A stretch of 64,000 nucleotides of DNA, from positions 1 to 64,000 of the forward strand of contig JABGQA010000084.1 in assembly GCA_018644665.1 (NCBI GenBank), given 5' to 3'. The translations under genes and the position numbers were made by a program. Each line of letters starts with the position of its first letter. Positions within the stretch are counted from its first letter, which is position 1. The notes under the pieces were generated by a model. That model saw nothing but the letters and a program-made list of their open reading frames with translations. It was not told where the DNA came from and did no database searches. Positions 46,912-53,337 of this stretch are shown piece by piece. The stretch is from Candidatus Poribacteria bacterium (GTDB taxonomy: Bacteria > Poribacteria > WGA-4E > GCA-2687025).

Positions 46912-47526
46912 CTATTTCATCGCTCCGGCTTCGGCGGCGGCCTTTGCGGCGACTTCCTCATCGGTCAGATACCGGTAGATCTCGAGTTCGTAGACGATCC
47001 GGTCGCCGGTGTCGGTGTTGTCGCCGCCGGCGCCGCCGCCCGCGAAGACCGAGGAAGGCCGCCGGATGCGGAGCCGCGCGCCCTTGCCCTCGACATTCAT
47101 GCCCACAGACGCGACACGGGGGATCGGATTGCGGATCCACTCGCGCACCTGAATCCACTCGTCGTCCATGGACAGATAGTCGAAGGCAACGACCATGCCC
47201 TGCGGCAGCGGCATGTCAAGATCCTTCGTCCGCGCGACGACCTTGTGGATGGGGCCCGGCTCCTTGAGGCGCACTTCGGCGACACTAAGCTTCTCATGGT
47301 CCATCCAGTTCGGGTCGTTCTGGTCGTACATCGGCGACCCGGTCTTGTCGCTGGTGAACTCGTTGCCGTCGTTCATGAGCGGCTTGTTCGCCACCCCGCC
47401 GTTCTCCTGCGTAGCCAGGTTCTCGCTCAGCGTTCCCGACGCCGCCCCTATGATGGCCGCACAGCCCGCGACCAGGGCCGACGATACCAATGCGCCGGCG
47501 ACGACAAGAAGGGCTTTCTTCCGCAT
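46912..47526 (-). CDS. Discoidin-like lipoprotein, paralogue of 764-1375
   Basis: 204 residues from the ATG at 47526, after GGGAG. A textbook lipoprotein signal: MRKKALLVVAGALVSSALVA followed by the lipobox Cys (LVAGC). The mature part has SENLA and PLMNDG as in the first paralogue, then strands such as SVAEVRLKEPGPIHKVVART and DYLSMDDEWIQVREW, and a closing IVYELEIYRY, matching a factor 5/8 type C-like sandwich. It is probably envelope-anchored. It lies between cysS and dprA. The ligand is unknown. Confidence 0.7.
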   Translation of the reverse strand: MRKKALLVVAGALVSSALVAGCAAIIGAASGTLSENLATQENGGVANKPLMNDGNEFTSDKTGSPMYDQNDPNWMDHEKLSVAEVRLKEPGPIHKVVARTKDLDMPLPQGMVVAFDYLSMDDEWIQVREWIRNPIPRVASVGMNVEGKGARLRIRRPSSVFAGGGAGGDNTDTGDRIVYELEIYRYLTDEEVAAKAAAEAGAMK

Positions 47527-47585
47527 CGCTACACTCCCGTGTTTGTGCCCCGCGCCGCCTCGATCCAAGCGGCGCCGACGGAGGC

Positions 47586-49211
47586 TCAGCCGTCCGACCA
47601 TTCCCACTTCGTTCCCTCGCGCGTATCCAGAAGCTGCACGCCGGCCTGCGCGAGCGCATCGCGAAGCGCGTCCGCCGTGTCCCACTCCCGACGTTCGCGC
47701 GCTTCGACGCGCAACGTAGCGACGAGGTCCACGATTGCCGAGCACGCCTCGGCCTCATCAACGCCCGCCTCTAACTCCCACCCGCTGCCGTCACGCCCGT
47801 CCTGCAACGTGACTCCTGAAGCGCCAAGAGCGTCTCGCACGCGATCGGCCTGCTCCCATTCTTTGGCCTCGCGTGCCTGGTGCCTCAGGACTACTGCCAC
47901 GCTCACCAGGCCGCTCAGCCTGTCGGAGTCGCCAGCCGGATCCCCGGCGCGGATGCCGAGCACGGCACCCATCACGTCATCCAGGAAGGCTGCCGCGGTT
48001 GCCATCGCACGCCGCGCGTCGTCTGTCGGCTCGGCGTTCTCGTCAACGAAGCGGTTCGCCGCGTGCGTGAACTCAAACAGCACGCCGAGACCGCCAGCGA
48101 AGTTGAAGTCATCGTCCACGAGCGCGATGAACCTGGCCGCGGCCGCCTCGGTCGTCGCGACCAACTCAACGGCGGCCGCGTCGGCGAGCGGCTCGCCGCC
48201 TTTCGCTGGCGCCGCGTCGTCCGCGCCCGCTGCGAGTGCGTCCACGCAGCGGTTCAGCCGTCTGGCAGACGCGACGTTCTCGGCGATCGCCTCCGGCGTG
48301 TAATCGAGCGGCTTGCGATAATGTGTCGACAGGTAGAACAGCCGGATGGCTTCAGTTGGGTACTGTGCGACCGCATCGCGCACAGTGATGAAGTTGCCCA
48401 GCGACTTGCCCATCTTCTCGCCGCCCACGCGCAGAAGCGCCCCGTGCAACCAATAGCGTGCAAATGGCACGCCCGTAGCCTTTTCGCTCTGCGCTATCTC
48501 GTTTTCGTGGTGCGGGAAGATAAGGTCGGCGCCGCCGGCGTGGATGTCCGCGGTCGTCCCGAAGTACTTCATGACCATGGCCGAGCACTCGATATGCCAA
48601 CCCGGCCGGCCGCGCCCCCACGGACTGTCCCACCACGGCTCGCCTATCTTGGCGCGCTTCCACAGCGCGAAGTCACGCGGGTCACGTTTCTCCTCGTCCA
48701 CATCGATGCGCGCGCTCACCCGGACATCGTCCGCCGAACGGTTCGACAGCTTGCCGTATTCGTCGAACGACTCCACTCGATAGTACACGCCGCTCGACGT
48801 CTCGTACGCGGCATCGCCGTCCATCAACTGTGTGATGAGTGACTGCATCTCCGGCACGGTTTCCGTCGCTCGCGGGGCGACATCCGGGGGAAGCACCCCG
48901 AGCCCGGCCATGTCCTCCGCGTATTCGCCGGCGTATTTGGCCGCCCACTCGAGCGCGTCTGCGTCGTTCTCCTGCGCGCGCTGGATTATCTTGTCGTCGA
49001 TGTCGGTGACATTCTGCGCGAACGTCACGTCGTACCCACGGTGTGTGAGGTACCTGCGAATGACGTCGAAAGTGACGAACGTACGGGCGTTGTGGATGCC
49101 CTGGTAGTCGTAAACCGTGGGCCCACAGCAGTACATGTTCACCTTCCCGGGGGTGAGAGGTACGAAGTCCTCCATCCGCCGAGTCAGTGTGTTGTGTACC
49201 CGTATCGCCAT
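47586..49211 (-). CDS. cysS: Cysteinyl-tRNA synthetase with scrambled HIGH motif
   Basis: 541 residues, longer than the ~460 of E. coli. The class Ia fold is clear: RVHNTLTRRMEDF start, NVTDIDDKIIQRAQEN, WHIECSAM and LIFPHHENEIAQSE with zinc ligands. Where relatives have HIGH/HIGN in PTVYDxxHIGNART, this reads PTVYDYQGIHNART (Gly38-Ile-His-Asn), and the KMSKS loop is KMGKS (about residues 267-271). The C-terminus has two similar ~45-residue segments (REAKEWEQADRVRDALG and ARERREWDTADALRDALA). It charges tRNA-Cys. Ten bases follow the ispF stop; GGGGAAG precedes the ATG. Confidence 0.93.
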   Translation of the reverse strand: MAIRVHNTLTRRMEDFVPLTPGKVNMYCCGPTVYDYQGIHNARTFVTFDVIRRYLTHRGYDVTFAQNVTDIDDKIIQRAQENDADALEWAAKYAGEYAEDMAGLGVLPPDVAPRATETVPEMQSLITQLMDGDAAYETSSGVYYRVESFDEYGKLSNRSADDVRVSARIDVDEEKRDPRDFALWKRAKIGEPWWDSPWGRGRPGWHIECSAMVMKYFGTTADIHAGGADLIFPHHENEIAQSEKATGVPFARYWLHGALLRVGGEKMGKSLGNFITVRDAVAQYPTEAIRLFYLSTHYRKPLDYTPEAIAENVASARRLNRCVDALAAGADDAAPAKGGEPLADAAAVELVATTEAAAARFIALVDDDFNFAGGLGVLFEFTHAANRFVDENAEPTDDARRAMATAAAFLDDVMGAVLGIRAGDPAGDSDRLSGLVSVAVVLRHQAREAKEWEQADRVRDALGASGVTLQDGRDGSGWELEAGVDEAEACSAIVDLVATLRVEARERREWDTADALRDALAQAGVQLLDTREGTKWEWSDG

Positions 49212-49221
49212 GTGACTTCCC

Positions 49222-49734
49222 CTACGCCACGTCGCGCTGATATAGCGTCGCGATCGCCGTCGCCTCGATCGCTTGTCCCGTGCCGACGGGCCCGACGCCT
49301 TCGCCTGTCTTGGCCTTCACGTTGACGCGCCGTTCTGGGATTCCCAACGCCGTCGCCAACCGCGCCCGCATGTTGGGAATGTGCGGAGCCATCTTTGGGC
49401 TCTCCGCGTGGATGGTGCTGTCGACGTTGACGATCGCGTGATCGACCTCGACGAGCGCCCTCACGCGTCGCAGGAGCCCAATGCTGTCGGCGTCTGCGTA
49501 CGTCGGGTCGGTATCAGGGAAGTGCGTTCCGATGTCCCCCAAACCCGCCGCGCCGAGTAGCGCGTCACAGATCGCGTGCGCGAGGGCGTCCGCGTCAGAA
49601 TGCCCGGCGAGCCCGTGGGAGTGCGGCACATCCACCCCGCCGAGCACCAGCCGTTTGCCCTCCACAAGCCGATGGCTATCATAGCCCAGGCCTGTACGGA
49701 TTGCTAACAGTTGACCGTCGCTGAGAACGCTCAC
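49222..49734 (-). CDS. ispF: 2-C-methyl-D-erythritol 2,4-cyclodiphosphate synthase
   Basis: 170 residues from a GTG that overlaps the ispD stop (GTGA). The longer open frame upstream is antisense or out-of-frame with ispD and is not used. RTGLGYDSHRLVEGK (metal Asp-x-His), GLAGHSDADALAHAICDAL, FPDTDPTYADADSI and NVKAKTGEGVGPVGTGQ are the IspF signatures. Fifth step of the MEP isoprenoid pathway, forming the cyclodiphosphate. Confidence 0.95.
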   Translation of the reverse strand: MSVLSDGQLLAIRTGLGYDSHRLVEGKRLVLGGVDVPHSHGLAGHSDADALAHAICDALLGAAGLGDIGTHFPDTDPTYADADSIGLLRRVRALVEVDHAIVNVDSTIHAESPKMAPHIPNMRARLATALGIPERRVNVKAKTGEGVGPVGTGQAIEATAIATLYQRDVA

Positions 49735-50462
49735 GATGTCGCGCTTTCTCTGTCCCGCGAGAGTAAGTACTCCGCCATGGGGAGGTCGTCTGGCGTAGTG
49801 ACTTTGATGTTCCGCGCGTCCCCCAAGACGAGTTGCACGGGCCGGCCGACGCGCTCGATTAGGGACGCGTCGTCCGTCGCACTGATGCCTTCGCTCCGCG
49901 CCCGGAGGTGCGCGTCGAGAAGCAGGTCGAGGCGGAACGCCTGAGGGGTCTGGATGCTCCAGAGCCACTCCCGGTCGACGCTGCCGGCCACGCGGTGCTC
50001 GCCGTCGCCGCGCTTGAGCGTGTCGGTGACCGGCACGGCGACCGTCGCGGCGCCGACCTGCCGCGCCGCATCCAACGTCATGCGCACCATGGCGCTCGTT
50101 ACCAGCGGCCGAGCGCCATCGTGGATAACCACGAAGCGCGCGGAGTCGCGGCACGCGAGGAGGCCGCGGAACACCGACTCCTGCCTGGAGCTTCCCCCGG
50201 CGACGACTGTCACCGCCTCGGCTAAGCCGTATGGCGTCACCACGTCCGCGGCGCACGCATCCACATCGCCCGGCGCCACGACCAGGAACACGCGATCGAC
50301 CCGGGGCGACGCCAGGAGGCCCCGCAACGTATGGACGATCAACGGGTGGCCCGCCAGGGGTGTGTACGTCTTGCCGACCGCGCCGCCGCCCATGCGCGTG
50401 CCGCTCCCCGCAGCCGGGACTACCGCCACTGCGGGAGATGGCGTCATGTCGGAAGGCGGCAT
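49731..50462 (-). CDS. ispD: 2-C-methyl-D-erythritol 4-phosphate cytidylyltransferase
   Basis: 243 residues from the ATG at 50462; ATG 50447 and an upstream GTG at 50501 are alternatives. VVPAAGSGTRMG is the nucleotide-binding loop, VVIHDGARPLVT binds metal, and PVTDTLKRG and SIQTPQAFRLDLL complete the substrate site. Transfers CMP to methylerythritol phosphate in the MEP pathway. Coupled to ispF by a four-base overlap. Confidence 0.95.
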   Translation of the reverse strand: MPPSDMTPSPAVAVVPAAGSGTRMGGGAVGKTYTPLAGHPLIVHTLRGLLASPRVDRVFLVVAPGDVDACAADVVTPYGLAEAVTVVAGGSSRQESVFRGLLACRDSARFVVIHDGARPLVTSAMVRMTLDAARQVGAATVAVPVTDTLKRGDGEHRVAGSVDREWLWSIQTPQAFRLDLLLDAHLRARSEGISATDDASLIERVGRPVQLVLGDARNIKVTTPDDLPMAEYLLSRDRESATS

Positions 50463-50632
50463 ATGTCTGCCATCCCGGTGGGACATATTGAGGTTGGACA
50501 CCGGAGGATCATACGCGCGGCCGCTACGCGACGCATCACTCGCCCAAGGTCCCTGCTTGCGGCTACATTGGGGGAGACCGCGCGGCCAAGCCGGCGCGCC
50601 GCTTCGCGCGTAGCGGAGTCAGAGGGCGTCAC

Positions 50633-50779
50633 TCACCCGCCGTCGTACGGCGCCGTCCGCTGGGCGCCGAGGTCCGCCGTGTAGGTTGTCCGCGGCTCTC
50701 GCGTGACGCCCCAGTCGAACAGCGCTACGACCGCGGCGACCGTGAGCCACAGCGCGACGAGCAACAGGCGACGCCGCAT
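50633..50779 (-). CDS. Small single-span membrane protein (48 residues)
   Basis: From the ATG at 50779: MRRRLLLVALWLTVAAVVAL is a positively charged start plus one membrane helix, then a short polar tail (TREPRTTYTADLG). A perfect GGAGG five bases upstream of this ATG supports translation; the longer open frame from 50818 is not needed. It lies 16 bases after the DUF4242-like stop and 171 before ispD. Not recognised. It could instead be an uncleaved signal anchor. Confidence 0.55.
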   Translation of the reverse strand: MRRRLLLVALWLTVAAVVALFDWGVTREPRTTYTADLGAQRTAPYDGG

Positions 50780-50784
50780 GACGA

Positions 50785-50789
50785 CCTCC
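50785..50789 (-). promoter_or_regulatory. Shine-Dalgarno of the 48-residue membrane protein
   Basis: GGAGG on the reverse strand with a 5-base spacer to the ATG at 50779; it decides that start. Confidence 0.5.
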
Positions 50790-50795
50790 AGGGCT

Positions 50796-51059
50796 CTACT
50801 CGCGAGTGACCTCGGCATCTTCCGCGTAGAATTCGACTCGGAACACGCCCTGGCTGGTGATGTTGCGTTCCTTGAGCCACGCGTTCAGAGCGTCGCCGTC
50901 GGGCGCGGTGAACTCGCACACCATGCGCCCTTGCAGGGTGTCCGCGTACGCCCGGATGTTGCGTATGTCCCCCTCGGCCGTCTGCATCTCGACGAGCAGC
51001 TTCTGCAGACGCTGGTGCGGCATGCACGCGATTACGTGCGATGTAATGTATCTCGGCAC
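50796..51059 (-). CDS. DUF4242-like small ferredoxin-fold protein
   Basis: 87 residues from a GTG at 51059 with a GGAG about ten bases upstream (VPRYITSHVIACMPHQRLQK). The pattern, with a start strand PRYITSHVI, a helix, MVCEFTAPDGDALNAWLKE and a final strand FRVEFYAED, resembles the short DUF4242 (nickel-binding SCO4226-type) family. The open frame continues upstream but without homology. Cytoplasmic. First gene of the reverse-strand run ending at 43836. The family assignment is by pattern only. Confidence 0.6.
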   Translation of the reverse strand: MPRYITSHVIACMPHQRLQKLLVEMQTAEGDIRNIRAYADTLQGRMVCEFTAPDGDALNAWLKERNITSQGVFRVEFYAEDAEVTRE

Positions 51060-51205
51060 AGATGGCGCTCCAAGTTGTAGCGTCCGCCCCGAACAGTCTA
51101 CCTGTACGGGCCTCGTGAGTCGATGCTGACCGCTGGCGTCGGCGACCCGCCGGCCGCGCACACGCCGACAGGTGTAACGGTTGCCCCGTTCTCGCGTTGT
51201 TCCAG

Positions 51206-51214
51206 TGCTATGTG
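51206..51214 (+). promoter_or_regulatory. Candidate extended -10 before the Gfo/Idh/MocA gene
   Basis: TGC followed by TATGTG, 38 bases before the ATG at 51253. It sits in CAGTGCTATG, very like CAGTGCTATA upstream of hom. A TTGCCC lies 22 bases upstream, too far for an ideal -35. Confidence 0.3.
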
Positions 51215-51252
51215 ACAGGAATGTGCCCGCATACTCCCTCGGAGGAACCCGG

Positions 51253-52281
51253 ATGGCCGGCGCCCTACGCGTCGCTGTTATCGGCCTCGTGCATGAGCAC
51301 ATCTGGACGGTCGTCAAGCAGGCGTCCGAGTTGCCGTACGTCGACCTGATCGCGGCGGCTGACCCGGACCCGGAGTCCCGTGCGCGCTTCGGCCAGGCGA
51401 CGGGGTGCGACGCGGACTCCCTCTACGGAGACCCGAAGGACCTTCTCGACGGCGAGTCGTTCCACGCCGTCATCAGCGGCCTCCTGCCCGTCGAACACGT
51501 CGCCCTGACGGAGCTCTGCGCGGAGCGAGGGCTCGCGCTGTTAGTAGCCAAGCCCATGGCGACCACCCTCGACGAGATGGACCAGATCGTCACGGCGGTG
51601 CAGCGTACGGACATCCCCTTCATGGTCGACTTCCCTCTCCTGTGGTCAGCCCCAATTCGGGAGGCCGTCAGGCGAGCGCGCGACGGGGAAATCGGTCACG
51701 TGTACGAGGCGCGGTATAGGGTCTCGCAGCCGCGAAGCGGTTCACCGAACGGCTCCGCCGAATACGCCAAATGGTTGTACAGCCCGACGCACAACAGTAC
51801 GGGAGCGTACCTCGATCTGTGCTGCTACGGCGCCCAGGTCACATCTTGGTTGCTCGGCGCTCCGATGAGCGTGATGGGCACGGGAGGCACGCTCGCCAAC
51901 GACGATCTGAACGTGTTCGACAATGCGATCCTCATCGCCCGGTACGCGAACGCGTTCGCGATCAGCGAGGCCACCTGGAGTTCGTTCGGCGCCCAGACGC
52001 CCGCGACGCTCGAGCTGCATGGCGCAGACGGCATCCTGAGCGTCACCGGACAGATGCTCGTGCGCTTTACCGCGCAGCACGCCGTCGGCGTTCCGATCGA
52101 GTTGGATCCGCTACCGGAGGGGTCGCGGAACGGTGTCGAACACTTCTGTAACGCGCTGCGCCTCGCCGAGCCGTTTGCCCAACCGTTCACGCTGGCGACG
52201 ACCCGCCGTGCGCAGGAGATTGTCGAAGCCGGCCGTCGTTCCATTGAGACCGGCCTTGAGTGTCCGTTGCCGGTGAGGTAG
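51253..52281 (+). CDS. Gfo/Idh/MocA-family oxidoreductase
   Basis: 342 residues from the ATG at 51253, after GGAGGA at six bases; codons upstream of it are not used. The N-terminal strand reads VAVIGLVHEHIW, a variant of GxGxxG, with LIAAADPDPE ending the next strand. The EKP motif is AKP (LLVAKPMATT), so the catalytic lysine is kept. The C-terminal domain starts GHVYEARYR and has YLDLCCYGAQVTSWLLG. Probably an NAD(P)-dependent sugar or cyclitol dehydrogenase. The next gene is convergent. Confidence 0.85.
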   Translation: MAGALRVAVIGLVHEHIWTVVKQASELPYVDLIAAADPDPESRARFGQATGCDADSLYGDPKDLLDGESFHAVISGLLPVEHVALTELCAERGLALLVAKPMATTLDEMDQIVTAVQRTDIPFMVDFPLLWSAPIREAVRRARDGEIGHVYEARYRVSQPRSGSPNGSAEYAKWLYSPTHNSTGAYLDLCCYGAQVTSWLLGAPMSVMGTGGTLANDDLNVFDNAILIARYANAFAISEATWSSFGAQTPATLELHGADGILSVTGQMLVRFTAQHAVGVPIELDPLPEGSRNGVEHFCNALRLAEPFAQPFTLATTRRAQEIVEAGRRSIETGLECPLPVR

Positions 52282-52338
52282 TCGGCCGCACCGTGCACCC
52301 CTGCCGCGAGCTGAGCCAGACGGGCACGGTCCCACGCT

Positions 52339-53034
52339 TCATCGATTCCCACCGCGTGTCCCGCGTTGGCGCTCCCACGCGTCCGCGATGCGATTGCCGT
52401 TCTCGTCCTTGGGCAACGTGAATACTGCCGCCACCGGTCCGGCCACCGCCTCAGCCGGCGCCGCGACGCTCGCGCTCGCAAGGGCAACGGGACTGACCGA
52501 GTACAGCCGGGCGGCGAGTTGACCGTACGCGGCGCCGTCGGCGACCACCAGTCGCACCGTCACCGCCCGCGGTCTCGCCTTGCCGGTGTCCCCGCCCCAA
52601 AGCGCCGAGATAGTCAGACGATCCTCGCCGCCAAGCCAGGACACCCCCGCGTCCGGTTGGTCGGCGGCCGGCGCCATGTGGACGTCGGGTTCGGCGCCGT
52701 CGCCAGAATTCGTCGTCTCCCCGCGCCATCTGCTCACCACCGGCAACGCGAACTGCGCGATCCCATATCCCCGTGTACCTCCGGGGAACGCCGCATCCCA
52801 GTCGACCCGGAGCGCAATGTCGAGGCCCCCGCCCGGCGAAGGCATCCAACTGTCCCACGATATCGGCGGCTCGAACCACAACGTCGTGGCGCCGTAGTCG
52901 CCACTCGCCATGCGGCGCTCAGCGTCGGCAACGCGCCTTCTCAGCGTCGAGGCCGTCAGTTCCCACGCGCCGAACGCGACGGCGCAGATCACGAACGCGC
53001 CAAGGGCCGACTTCCAGTGCTTTGGCGGCCGCAT
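52339..53034 (-). CDS. Hypothetical exported protein with calcium-loop-like C-terminus
   Basis: 231 residues from the ATG at 53034, after GGGAG; the open frame upstream lacks homology. One N-terminal helix (SALGAFVICAVAFGAWELTA) anchors or exports it. The middle is rich in Trp and Gly and looks like a beta-sandwich (SWMPSPGGGLDIALRVDW). The end, DENGNRIADAWERQRG, resembles thrombospondin type 3/dockerin-type calcium loops (DxNGNxIxDxWE). Not recognised as a family. Confidence 0.65.
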   Translation of the reverse strand: MRPPKHWKSALGAFVICAVAFGAWELTASTLRRRVADAERRMASGDYGATTLWFEPPISWDSWMPSPGGGLDIALRVDWDAAFPGGTRGYGIAQFALPVVSRWRGETTNSGDGAEPDVHMAPAADQPDAGVSWLGGEDRLTISALWGGDTGKARPRAVTVRLVVADGAAYGQLAARLYSVSPVALASASVAAPAEAVAGPVAAVFTLPKDENGNRIADAWERQRGTRGGNR

Positions 53035-53170
53035 GGTGTGTCTCCCGCCCGGCTCAGGCCACACCGCTCGTAGCCTAGCGCTCCAACCCACGTCCGCGCG
53101 TCGCCCAGTGCGAGCCGTACTCAGCGCGGTGTCCGCCGGCGTGCCGGCCCGCGCCGAGATCGGGCCCTTC

Positions 53171-53200
53171 TCGTATACTGGCCCCGGTGGCGCCCACGCA
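53171..53200 (-). promoter_or_regulatory. Candidate promoter of the hypothetical exported protein
   Basis: On the reverse strand, TTGCGT (53200-53195) and TATACG (53176-53171) are 18 bases apart, about 135 bases upstream of the ATG at 53034. The forward strand of the same bases reads TATACT (53173-53178), which could serve comEC, though without a -35. This is the only signal I see in the ~300-base divergent gap from 53035 to 53337. Confidence 0.3.
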
Positions 53201-53337
53201 AGCAACGCCGGGCCAACGCGCCACCCGCGCGGCGGAGCGGCCGTCGTGCGCCGCGGGGCGACATCGGCAACGTGCCCGCGTCGTTTCCTTCGGCGTTGCA
53301 CAGTTGTCGGGACGACTTCGTACACGGGAGCGGACGA

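Noticed and set aside
47245-48842. Forward open frames across the lipoprotein and cysS
   Set aside because: Shadows of certain reverse-strand genes; Ser/Arg/Ala-rich with no domain.
49735-50256. N-terminal extension of ispF
   Set aside because: It overlaps ispD in another frame; the GTG at 49734 gives the family length and couples to the ispD stop.
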